Of a DNA stretch of 64,000 nt, positions 35,761 to 43,486 are shown in pieces; the first letter of the stretch is position 1; every line of letters begins with the position of its first letter. This DNA comes from Sphingomonas sp. A2-49 (GTDB lineage Bacteria > Pseudomonadota > Alphaproteobacteria > Sphingomonadales > Sphingomonadaceae), in NCBI RefSeq assembly GCF_025548555.1, contig NZ_JAJLPA010000001.1:744001-808000 (forward strand), given 5' to 3'. The notes under the pieces were generated by a model. That model made no database searches. It was not told where the DNA came from and saw only the letters and a program-made list of their open reading frames with translations. The position numbers and the translations under genes were made by a program.

Positions 35761-36182
35761 CGCGTGGTCACGTTGAGCTGGACGTCGACGTTGCCCTTTA
35801 CGGCGTTGGAATAGGGACAGACGGCGTGTGCGGCCTGAACGATCTCCTCGGCCTTTGCCTGATCGAGGCCGGTGATCGCGACGTCGAGCGTCACCGCAAG
35901 CATGAAGCCACCCTGGCCATTGGGTAGCAGGCTGACCTCGCCCACCACCTCGATATCGTCGTCGCGCACCTTGTCGGCCTGCGTACGCGTCACATGGATG
36001 ACGGCATTTTCGAAACAAGCTGCATATCCGGCCGCGAAAAGCTGCTCCGGGTTGGTGGCGCCCCCCTTGCCGCCCAGTTCCTTCGGCATCGCGAGTTGCA
36101 GGTCGAGCAGTCCATCGTCGCTGCGGATGGTGCCGTTGCGTCCGCCGATCGCTGTGGCCTTGGCGGTGTAGAGGTGGTTCAT
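35757..36182 (-). CDS. ohr: Organic hydroperoxide resistance protein Ohr (second copy)
   Basis: A 141-residue Ohr enzyme with both cysteines in place (Cys56 in A-C-F-E-N, Cys122 in V-C-P-Y-S-N). The start used is the ATG at 36182 (M-N-H-L-Y-T), which matches the other copy; an ATG five codons earlier is possible. It is the first gene of an operon ohr-ohrR-SDR-Gfo/Idh. It differs at many positions from the first copy, so the pair is an old duplication or two acquisitions. Confidence 0.93.
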   Translation of the reverse strand: MNHLYTAKATAIGGRNGTIRSDDGLLDLQLAMPKELGGKGGATNPEQLFAAGYAACFENAVIHVTRTQADKVRDDDIEVVGEVSLLPNGQGGFMLAVTLDVAITGLDQAKAEEIVQAAHAVCPYSNAVKGNVDVQLNVTTR

Positions 36183-36240
36183 AACGTGCCCAGTCATATC
36201 TTGCGCCGACCGGAGATGGCAGGTGCTCTAGCGCATATGG

Positions 36241-36272
36241 GCGCAATTACATTGGGCGCAATATGATTGCGC
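36241..36272. promoter_or_regulatory. Two adjacent 17-base inverted repeats, candidate OhrR operators
   Basis: The first (36241-36257) is GCGCAAT-TAC-ATTGGGC with one mismatch. The second (36256-36272) is GCGCAAT-ATG-ATTGCGC, perfect. They share two bases and lie 60-90 bases upstream of the ohr start. The core CAAT...ATTG agrees in spirit with the AT-rich palindromes bound by OhrR in other bacteria. A -10/-35 pair cannot be assigned surely. Confidence 0.6.
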
Positions 36273-36402
36273 AATCCTCCTACTTACCTCAAGCTTAAGG
36301 CCATCTAACTTGTGGACCGTTTTCGAGACGGAAGGTCCGAGAGGCGCGGGGCTGACCGACAGGAAAGTTCTCAATGTCAGCTGTTCCGGTTTCCACGAGC
36401 AG

Positions 36403-36473
36403 CAAGGTGAATAAACGGCAGGTTATGGGCTAACGCCGGTCAGGCCGAACGTCGGGAATTGGGTCGGAAGCCG
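36403..36473. repeat. Dispersed intergenic repeat, copy C
   Basis: About 71 bases ending TTGGGTCGGAAGCCG, a weaker relative of copies A and B. It lies between the ohr promoter region and the integrase. The whole 260-base gap (36283-36542) holds no gene that I can support. Confidence 0.4.
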
Positions 36474-36542
36474 CCCGGCAGCTCAGCGGCGGGCACGACC
36501 ATCCTCGGCAAGAGCACTAGCCTCGCGCCGCGTTTGTGCGCC

Positions 36543-37835
36543 TTAGATGAAGCCGATCTGCTCGGTCTCAGCGCCTGCGTTCTTCTTCCTACGGGAGGCT
36601 CGGGCCGCCCGCTTTGTAGGCTGTTCCGTCACGAGCTTTTGAACTTCAGCGCCCCAGACTTCGAGAGCTGCCCTTTTCTCGGCTGCGAAGCCATAGCGCT
36701 GGTACACTCCGACGATACCGCTTCGACTTCCCGAGACATGGTTCAAAACCGCCTCGGTGACTTCCAGTCGAACGCCGAGTCGCTGGAGCCCCGTTGCCGC
36801 CGTCCGTCGAATGTCGTGGAGCGTCCAGTCACGTACCACACCGAGTTTTTCAAGCATTGCAGCCCGTAGCCGCGCCTGAACCTTGCTGAAGCCGCTCGGT
36901 CCATTCTGCGGCTGACCTTTCGCCGGAAACAACTTGGGGCTGTCCGGCACCTCGTCAATCTTCTTGAGAACGGCAAGTGCCTCCCGGGAAAGCGGAACGA
37001 AGTGGCGCTCACCGTTCTTCGCCCGCTCAGCGGGTATCCACCACTCACCACGTTTGAGGTCGAACTCGCTACGGTCCGCGCTGAACACCTCATCGCGCCG
37101 CTGCCCGGTCAGGATCAACAATTTTAATGCAGGCCCCCAAGGAAGCGGTTCGGCCTCTAACAGCTTCCACAGGGTCACAAGCTCCCGGTCGTCGAGCACG
37201 CGGTCGCGAGCCTTCGGCGCCTTCGGACGGCCGGCGTCTCGGCACGGGTTTGTAGGAAGTCGATCTAGCCTGGGTAGTGCCCACGAGTAGAATGCGGACA
37301 ATTGCGCATGGACGTTGCGCGCCATCACCGGCGCTGTAGCGGCGACGCTGTCGACCAGTGCCGTGATGTCCCCCCGGGTCACCGCGTCCGCCATTCGGTC
37401 ACCCAGCACCGGGATCACGTAGTTTTCGAGAACCCGCTTCATCTCCCCGACGGATCGGCGATCTGCCTTCGCGGCCAGATAATCTGGGACCATGCTGCGG
37501 ATCGTGAGCGTGCTGGTTCGCTTGCTCGGTGTCCTCAGTTTCGAACTGAGGTCCCCGCCGGTCTCGATGTCGCTGATGATCGAGCGGGCCTTCTTCCGGG
37601 CGTCGGCAAGACCGAAACGAGCACCGTACTGGCCGATCGTCATGTTCTTGATCCTGCCCCCTACCCGCTTGCGGACGATGAAGGTCTTCAAGCCGGTGGC
37701 GCCGATCCGGACCCGAAGCCCTGGAACCGCGGGATCGCTGACCTCGATCTGGCCCCGCTCCGGTGCCTTCAAACCCTTCAGCTTCGCGTCGGTGAGTCCC
37801 GTCTTGTTACCTAGGATGTTACCTATGTTCTTCAT
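36543..37835 (-). CDS. Tyrosine-type site-specific integrase, P4-like with N-terminal arm-binding domain
   Basis: A 430-residue integrase. The N-terminal part (about 14-95) has the DUF4102-like arm-binding domain (V-P-G-L-R-V-R-I, then K-T-F-I-V-R-K-R and I-G-Q-Y-G). A core-binding domain follows, then the catalytic domain with Arg in T-G-Q-R-R-D-E-V, Lys in A-K-N-G-E-R-H, His/Arg in L-H-D-I-R-R-T, His in L-N-H-V-S-G and Tyr in V-Y-Q-R-Y. Family members insert elements at tRNA 3' ends. Its start is 155 bases from the tRNA-Lys fragment, which is very likely its attachment site. It likely brought in at least part of the accessory region to its left. Confidence 0.92.
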   Translation of the reverse strand: MKNIGNILGNKTGLTDAKLKGLKAPERGQIEVSDPAVPGLRVRIGATGLKTFIVRKRVGGRIKNMTIGQYGARFGLADARKKARSIISDIETGGDLSSKLRTPSKRTSTLTIRSMVPDYLAAKADRRSVGEMKRVLENYVIPVLGDRMADAVTRGDITALVDSVAATAPVMARNVHAQLSAFYSWALPRLDRLPTNPCRDAGRPKAPKARDRVLDDRELVTLWKLLEAEPLPWGPALKLLILTGQRRDEVFSADRSEFDLKRGEWWIPAERAKNGERHFVPLSREALAVLKKIDEVPDSPKLFPAKGQPQNGPSGFSKVQARLRAAMLEKLGVVRDWTLHDIRRTAATGLQRLGVRLEVTEAVLNHVSGSRSGIVGVYQRYGFAAEKRAALEVWGAEVQKLVTEQPTKRAARASRRKKNAGAETEQIGFI

Positions 37836-37989
37836 TTGTCCGGCCTCGATTCAGGACCCGCTGAGGTGTTACCTTAGGTATCACTTGGGGTCAGATACCC
37901 CGGTAAACTGCGGGAAACCTTGGGATAATGCAATGGCGGAATTCCGCGCTTTTTGGACGTTACGGGGCCTCGCGGGACACCCCAAAAAA

Positions 37990-38037
37990 TGACTCTTAAT
38001 CAGCGGGTCCTTGGTTCGAGCCCAAGTGCGTCCACCA
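37990..38037 (+). other. tRNA-Lys(CTT) 3' fragment, candidate attachment site
   Basis: The 48 bases start at TGACTCTTAATCA (anticodon loop with CTT) and run through GGTTCGAGCCC (T arm) to the GTCC-A-CCA 3' end. This is the 3' part of a tRNA-Lys. The 5' part is missing: upstream sequence cannot form the D arm and full anticodon stem, and only five acceptor bases match by chance. Such a duplicated 3' end is the usual mark left by integrases at tRNA genes. No full tRNA-Lys is present in the window, so the other junction lies elsewhere or was lost. Confidence 0.8.
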
Positions 38038-38645
38038 CCCTTCCGACAGTCACGAATGACCCGCCGTATGCCGATGCGCTATCCTCGCACGGACGCATGG
38101 GCAGCCAGGCACGTGCTGCGTCAGAGGCGGATTGGGCAATCGCCCGCGATGCGTCGTCCGCGAATAGAGTGCAGCGGCCTTCCCGAAATGGAACGCGGCA
38201 CGACAGTGGCTGATCCGAATTCTGCGGCGCCGGCTTGACCAAATCCAGCAAACGTCATGATGCCATGCGGCATGGCGATCACACTTGGCGTGCGGCCAAC
38301 ACTTGCATCGGCGCTCTTTCGAGCCGGTTAATCGCGATGCTGCAATCGTTTCACTGGAGCGATCCGCCTCCGCGTGCAAGCTGAACGTCACGACCGCCGG
38401 TTACCGAAGATAACGACGATCGACACGGGCATCGATCCGATATGACATTTACGGGCCAATGGCCTCGCCCGGGTAATCGCCCGAAATAGGCTGGCCTTCG
38501 TCTTCCCCGGGTTTTTCCCGGATAGCGGTTCCGATGTCCCGCGCCGACAGATGCCACCCAACAGCGCAACAAGATCGGACACCGTTGTGACATTCCTGTC
38601 GGGATGTGCAGCTGCGATCGTGTTCGTTTCAATTGGGAACTGCAC
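38038..38645. other. Non-coding stretch right of the attachment site
   Basis: About 608 bases. Short frames on both strands carry no recognisable motif. No RNA gene or terminator is evident. The longest minus frame (38388-38906) overlaps the acyltransferase and looks like a shadow. Confidence 0.45.
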
Positions 38646-39719
38646 ATGATCGTTGCGGAGACGCTCGAACCGCGTCCGGCCAGAGTCCATGCCTTCGACA
38701 CCGCGCGCGGTTGCGCCGTCGTGCTGGTCGTGTTCATGCACGTGACCGAACGATTGCAGCTCGAAGCGCCGCTGTCTGCCGGACTGACGCTGTTCAACTG
38801 GAGCGCGGCGTCGATCCGCATGCCGCTGCTGTTCATGCTGAGCGGCGTGCTTGCCAACGGCTATCTGACCCGCGGGCTGCAAGATGTCGGGCGGCGGTCG
38901 ACCCACTTCGTCTGGCTGCTGTTCGTCTGGGGCGTCGTCGCGACCATGGTATCGCTGATCGGATCGCCGGCTCCCGCCGCTTTCTCGAGCCAGATCCGGT
39001 CGATCCTGCTGCCGGATTCACCGCTGTGGTTCATCTGGGCCCTGGCCATGTTCACCGCGGTCATACCGTTCGTCGCCCGCAGGCCGCGCGCGCAGATCGT
39101 CGGGATCGCGCTCGTGATCTCGTGCCTGTCCTATCTTCCGTCGATCCGGGACATGCTGCCCGACGTGCCCGTGCTGAAGACGGCGCGGCATGGCGTGTAT
39201 TTCTACGTCGGGCTCACCTATGCCCGGTCCATCGTCGATTTCACTGTCGGACGCAGCGCACGTTCGATCGCGCTCCTGGTGGGCGCGACGCTGGTGCTGC
39301 ATGCCGCGAACGGGATTACCGATCGGTGGCTTCACCTCTCGCTGCTGCTGATCCCGGAAAAGTTCACCCTGTCGATCCTCGCGCTCGCACTGGCCGCCAG
39401 CCTGCCGCAGACGCGACTTGCGCTCGGTCTGCAATGGCTCGGCAGAAACACGCTGCCGATCTTCCTGGGACATATGCTGTTCGTCGACTATCTCGTGCGG
39501 TGGCCGATAGGTATCGGGCAACTGGAGCGATCGGCGGTGATTACGCTGTGTTCGGTCATCGCATCGCTCGGGCTAAAGAAATGCATCGATTCGGCAGGGC
39601 TCGGGTGGATGTATCGCATGCCGACGGCCATCGCCACGTCCGGCGCCTTTACGGCGCCGGACGGGCACAGGACACGAAAGATACCCGGCATCCTCGCCCG
39701 CGCCCGCGACGCGATTTAA
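38646..39719 (+). CDS. Acyltransferase family 3 membrane protein
   Basis: A 357-residue polytopic protein with about ten hydrophobic helices. It opens with V-H-A-F-D-T-A-R-G-C-A-V-V-L-V-V-F-M-H-V, the family start with a conserved Arg and His, and has a later F-L-G-H-M-L-F-V-D-Y segment. Members O-acylate cell surface sugars or glucans. The ATG at 38646 begins close to the first helix; ATG at 38604 is in frame 14 codons earlier. It is near a sensor-kinase operon but no direct link can be shown. Confidence 0.83.
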   Translation: MIVAETLEPRPARVHAFDTARGCAVVLVVFMHVTERLQLEAPLSAGLTLFNWSAASIRMPLLFMLSGVLANGYLTRGLQDVGRRSTHFVWLLFVWGVVATMVSLIGSPAPAAFSSQIRSILLPDSPLWFIWALAMFTAVIPFVARRPRAQIVGIALVISCLSYLPSIRDMLPDVPVLKTARHGVYFYVGLTYARSIVDFTVGRSARSIALLVGATLVLHAANGITDRWLHLSLLLIPEKFTLSILALALAASLPQTRLALGLQWLGRNTLPIFLGHMLFVDYLVRWPIGIGQLERSAVITLCSVIASLGLKKCIDSAGLGWMYRMPTAIATSGAFTAPDGHRTRKIPGILARARDAI

Positions 39720-39892
39720 CTGTCGTGCGTCGTCCAGACGCGAGACGTCACGATACGACATGTTTCGCGATGACATGGCGCCCGGTAACGGGCATGGCAC
39801 ATGTACCGTGCGGCAACGGCGATGGACGGTCGCAAAGCCGATCGCAATTGCATATCCGCCTGGCGAGGGCCTTCGACATCTTTCCGGTTGCC

Positions 39893-41467
39893 ATGAACAG
39901 GATGCGGACTTGGGGGCGGGCGGCCGTGCCGACGCGCCGCGACCTGCCCTGGCTGCTCCTCTATGCATTCGCCTTTGCGGCCATGCATGCATTTGCGGCG
40001 CCGTGGGGCGGCGGCGGCTTCTATTCCCTGTGGTTTCCCGTCGCGGGTGCGCGGCTGGCGCTGATCTGGCGGTGTGGCGCCAGGTTGACCCTGTCGGTCG
40101 CCGCCGTCGAACTCGCCGTCGACATGCTGACGGGCGCGATCGACCCGCTCGACCGTGGCGCCATGGCAGGGATCGTCGGCGTCCTGCGATCGGTCATCGC
40201 CTACGGACTGACGGTGGCGGCGGTGCGACGCTGGACCGATGGCGCCGAGCGCGAGCTGCTCGCGGGGCCGATGCCGTTCGGCCTCGCCGCGGTCATCGCG
40301 CCGATCGCCGCGGCGCTGTGCGCGCTGCCGCAGGCAATGTGGCGCCCCGAACTGACCGGCGTCGGCGACGTACCGCAGGTCATCCTGTCGCTCTCCGCCT
40401 TCGCGGTGGGCGACCTGCTCGGCACGCTGATCGTCGCGCCACCGCTGATCTGGCTCGACGAACGCGGGCGCGAGGGGTGGCCGGGCATCAGGATCACGCC
40501 CCGACATGTGCTCGAAGCCGTGATCGTTCTGATCGCGGGCGTGGTCCTTACCGACCTGCTGCACCGTGCCGGACTGGGGCTGCAGCCCATGCCGGTGCTC
40601 CTCGCCGCCGTATGGATCGGCCTGCGCCTGGGGCGGGTCGCCGCGTGGCTGGCCGTCGTCCTGCTTTTCGCCGCGGTCCTTCCGGCGACGGCGGACGCGA
40701 CGACGATGGAATTGCGCCTGCAGCTTCATCTGGCCTTCGCCTCGCTGGCCGTGACGGCCTATCTCGCCGGCAGTTTCTCCGACGCGCTCGTCGTCGCGCG
40801 TGCCACACTCGTGCGGCGCGACCGGATGCTGTTCCAGGCCGAGCGGCTCAAGACGTTGCGGGCCATGTCCGTCGCGGTCATCCACGAAATCAGCCAGCCG
40901 CTGTCGACGCTCGCGATCGAGGCCAAGTATCTCCACGAGATCGCGGCCGGGTCCGATCCGGAAATCGCCGCCGGCGCCGCATTGCTTGACCGAAAGGCGC
41001 GCAGCCTGGCGGAACTGGTCCGCCGCCTGCGCCGGTTCGGCGGGCGGTCCGTCGAGGGACAGGCCCCCCTCCCCATCGCCGCGCTGGTCGAGACGGTGCG
41101 GCACATCTGCGTGCCGGAAGCGAAGGCGGCAAGGGTCGCGCTGGACGTGGCCGATATCGAGCCCGACCTGATCGTCAGCGCGCATGAGATCGAGCTGTCG
41201 CAGGCGCTCATCAATCTCGTCCGGAACGCCGTGAAGGCCTGCGACGGGCACGTGGTCCGCATCGCCGCCGAGCGCGCCGTTCGCACCGCCGTCATCACCG
41301 TGGAAAACCACGCCCCGCCCCGCGCGCCGGGCGGCGACGGCATGGGCATCGGCCTGCTGGTCGCCCGCGCGATCGTCGAGGCGCACGACGGCCGGCTGGA
41401 GCGCGCCGACCATGCCGGACAGGTGGTGCACCGCGTCGTCCTGCCTCTCGCACGAGCATCGCAATGA
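39893..41467 (+). CDS. Sensor histidine kinase with MASE1-type membrane domain
   Basis: A 524-residue membrane sensor. Residues 1-300 form about eight helices with W-F-P-V-A-G-A-R-L-A and L-L-G-T-L-I-V-A-P-P, as in MASE1 domains. The dimerisation domain has His331 in A-V-I-H-E-I-S-Q-P-L. The ATPase domain has an N box (L-I-N-L-V-R-N-A-V-K) and a glycine box G-D-G-M-G-I-G-L-L-V, but the expected D-x-G-x-G stretch before it reads E-N-H-A-P-P-R-A-P, so the ATP lid may be changed. Start is the ATG at 39893 (ATG at 39902 possible). Its stop overlaps the response regulator start (ATGA), making them a pair. Confidence 0.87.
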   Translation: MNRMRTWGRAAVPTRRDLPWLLLYAFAFAAMHAFAAPWGGGGFYSLWFPVAGARLALIWRCGARLTLSVAAVELAVDMLTGAIDPLDRGAMAGIVGVLRSVIAYGLTVAAVRRWTDGAERELLAGPMPFGLAAVIAPIAAALCALPQAMWRPELTGVGDVPQVILSLSAFAVGDLLGTLIVAPPLIWLDERGREGWPGIRITPRHVLEAVIVLIAGVVLTDLLHRAGLGLQPMPVLLAAVWIGLRLGRVAAWLAVVLLFAAVLPATADATTMELRLQLHLAFASLAVTAYLAGSFSDALVVARATLVRRDRMLFQAERLKTLRAMSVAVIHEISQPLSTLAIEAKYLHEIAAGSDPEIAAGAALLDRKARSLAELVRRLRRFGGRSVEGQAPLPIAALVETVRHICVPEAKAARVALDVADIEPDLIVSAHEIELSQALINLVRNAVKACDGHVVRIAAERAVRTAVITVENHAPPRAPGGDGMGIGLLVARAIVEAHDGRLERADHAGQVVHRVVLPLARASQ

Positions 41468-42072
41468 CCCTTCAACCGGCCGGCCTGTCGAATGTCTATG
41501 TCGTCGACGACGATCCCGACCTCGCGGCGAGCGTCGCGCGCCTGCTGTCGCGCCACGGTTACGTCGCGGAGCCGTTCGCCGATCCTGTGGCGGCACTGGC
41601 CGCGCTATCGACGGGCTGGGCGCATTGCATCGTGACGGACGTGATGATGGGCGAGCTGGACGGCTTCGGCTTTGCGGATCGGGTCCGGGGGATCGATACC
41701 TCCGTGGCGGTCGTCTTCATGACCGCGTGGCCGACCGCGGCGGACGCGGTCGACGCCATCCGTCGCCACCGCGGCCTCGACTATCTCGAAAAGCCGATCG
41801 ACGAGGATCGCCTGCTCGCGGCGGTGGGCGAAGGGGTACGGTGGTCGAAGCGGTGCAGATCGGATGCCGCGCGGATCGCCGCCTTGACCCCGCGGGAACA
41901 CGAGGTGTTCCGCTTGCTGGCGCGCGGACATGTGAACAAGGTCATCGCGGACCGGATGGGCATCAGCCCGAAGACCGTGGAAGACCATCGCGCCGCGGTG
42001 CTTGCCAAGACCGGATCGCAGAACCTCGCCCAGGTCATCGCGCTGGCGGCAGCCCTGTCCGATCGATCCTGA
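41464..42072 (+). CDS. FixJ/NarL-type response regulator
   Basis: A 202-residue regulator. The receiver domain (about 10-125) has V-D-D-D-P near the N terminus, acceptor Asp59 in I-V-T-D-V-M-M and the K-P-I-D switch Lys near 107. A LuxR helix-turn-helix follows (about 137-200), with L-T-P-R-E-H-E-V-F and M-G-I-S-P-K-T-V-E-D-H-R. Phosphorylated by the overlapping MASE1 kinase, it should control transcription of unknown genes; the acyltransferase upstream is one candidate. Confidence 0.93.
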   Translation: MTLQPAGLSNVYVVDDDPDLAASVARLLSRHGYVAEPFADPVAALAALSTGWAHCIVTDVMMGELDGFGFADRVRGIDTSVAVVFMTAWPTAADAVDAIRRHRGLDYLEKPIDEDRLLAAVGEGVRWSKRCRSDAARIAALTPREHEVFRLLARGHVNKVIADRMGISPKTVEDHRAAVLAKTGSQNLAQVIALAAALSDRS

Positions 42073-42421
42073 TCCGGAACCGGGCGACGGTCGGGACCGG
42101 AGCAGGCGTGTGGGCGTCGTCCTGACGCCTGCGAATTGCGCCGGACGGCTGCCGTTCCGTGCGCAGCGGTCCACGCGCGCGGCCGACTACGCCCTGTACA
42201 AGTCGGTCCGGCGGCAAGCGGCCTGCGCAATCCCGAACCGCCACGGATCCGACACGCGGACGGGAGACGACGGATGCGTCCGCGCGACCCGATCGTGAGG
42301 CCCCGGTCACCGTCGGGAAGCGGCGCGGCGCGTCGGACCGCCCATCAACCGTCCGCGTGCGGGCGTGCGCCACCAGCGGGGGTACCGCCGCTTCCCCCAC
42401 GGCCATCGGCCCGCCCCATCG
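42073..42421. other. Convergent intergenic region
   Basis: About 349 bases between the regulator and the cysteine-synthase-like gene, which point towards each other. Several short frames exist but show no family content. No clear terminator hairpin with T run is seen. Confidence 0.4.
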
Positions 42422-43486
42422 TCAGCCGAGGAACCGGCGCGCCCGTGCATGCGCCGGTTGCCAGTCGACCGCGCGTGCCGCCAGCCAGGCATCGTCATAA
42501 TAGGTGCAGGCATAGCGTTCGCCGCCGTCGCACAGCAGCGTGACGATGCTGCCCGCCCCCCCCGCCGCCAGCAATGTGTCGGCAACGGCCATGCAGCCGA
42601 TCAGGTTGGTGCCCGTCGACCCGCCGACGCGCCGTCCGAGCCGATCCGACAGCGCCTTCATCGCGCCGATGCTGTCGGCATCCGCCACCCCGATCATCCG
42701 GTCGATGACCGACGGGATGAAGCTCGGCTCGACCCGCGGCCGGCCGATGCCCTCGATACAGCTCGCGCAACCCTCCGGCAGTGCGGTGACGGCCGGATCG
42801 GCGAAATGGCGGTGGAAGACCGAGTGGACCGGATCGGCGACGCACAGCCGGGTGGCGTGGCGCGAATAGCGGATGAAGCGTCCGATGGTCGCCGACGTGC
42901 CGCCCGTGCCCGCGCCACAGACGATCCAGGCGGGCACCGGATGCTCCTCGAACGTCATCTGCGCGAAGATGCTTTCGGCGATATTGTTGTTGCCGCGCCA
43001 GTCGGTCGCGCGCTCGGCATAGGTGAACTGGTCGATGTAATGACCGCCGGTTTCCGCGGCGAGGCGGTGCGCGACGTCATAGACGGTGCGCGGATCGTCG
43101 ACCATGTGGATCTCGCCGCCGTAGAAGCGGATCGCGTCGAGCTTGGGCGCGGCGGTACTCGCCGGCACCACCGCGATGAAGCGCAGGCCGAGCATGCGCG
43201 CGAAATAGGCTTCGCTGACCGCCGTCGAGCCGGACGACGCCTCGATCACGCACGTATCCGGCCCGATCCACGCATTGCACAGCGCATAGAGGAACAGCGA
43301 CCGCGCCAGCCGATGCTTCAGGCTGCCCGTCGGATGCGAACTTTCGTCCTTCAGATACAACGTGATGCCGGGGTGGTGCGGCAAATCGAGGCGGATGAGA
43401 TGGGTGTCGGCCGAGCGGTTGTAATCCGCCTCGATCCGCCGGACCGCCTCGGCTGCCCAGCCGCGCGTCGTCGATACGGCGGTCAT
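42422..43486 (-). CDS. PLP-dependent cysteine synthase-family protein
   Basis: A 354-residue fold-type II pyridoxal phosphate enzyme. The Schiff-base Lys is Lys57 in T-G-S-L-K-H-R-L, followed by S-S-G-S-T-A-V-S and the phosphate loop [10 protein letters not shown]. It shows C-A-S-C-I-E-G-I-G and G-G-S-T-G-T-N-L near the C terminus. Relatives make cysteine from acetylserine or cleave cysteine; E-A-S-S-G-S-T is typical of a branch outside classical CysK. The ATG overlaps the stop of the M3 peptidase gene (ATGA). Exact reaction not certain. Confidence 0.85.
   Translation of the reverse strand: MTAVSTTRGWAAEAVRRIEADYNRSADTHLIRLDLPHHPGITLYLKDESSHPTGSLKHRLARSLFLYALCNAWIGPDTCVIEASSGSTAVSEAYFARMLGLRFIAVVPASTAAPKLDAIRFYGGEIHMVDDPRTVYDVAHRLAAETGGHYIDQFTYAERATDWRGNNNIAESIFAQMTFEEHPVPAWIVCGAGTGGTSATIGRFIRYSRHATRLCVADPVHSVFHRHFADPAVTALPEGCASCIEGIGRPRVEPSFIPSVIDRMIGVADADSIGAMKALSDRLGRRVGGSTGTNLIGCMAVADTLLAAGGAGSIVTLLCDGGERYACTYYDDAWLAARAVDWQPAHARARRFLG

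Noticed and set aside
37956..37990. A complete tRNA-Lys at 37956-38037
   Set aside because: Upstream bases give five acceptor matches and a GGGG/CCCC pair, but the anticodon stem has only three pairs and the D arm lacks conserved bases. The 5' half is not tRNA.
38380..38400. Third ohr copy near 38383
   Set aside because: A 17-base match to the ohr 3' end (CAAGCTGAACGTCAC) is present but flanking codons do not encode Ohr; chance or a tiny scar.
38606..39892. A 953-codon plus-strand frame from 38606 to 41467
   Set aside because: Only the part from 39893 resembles the MASE1 kinase; before that it shadows the acyltransferase gene in another frame.
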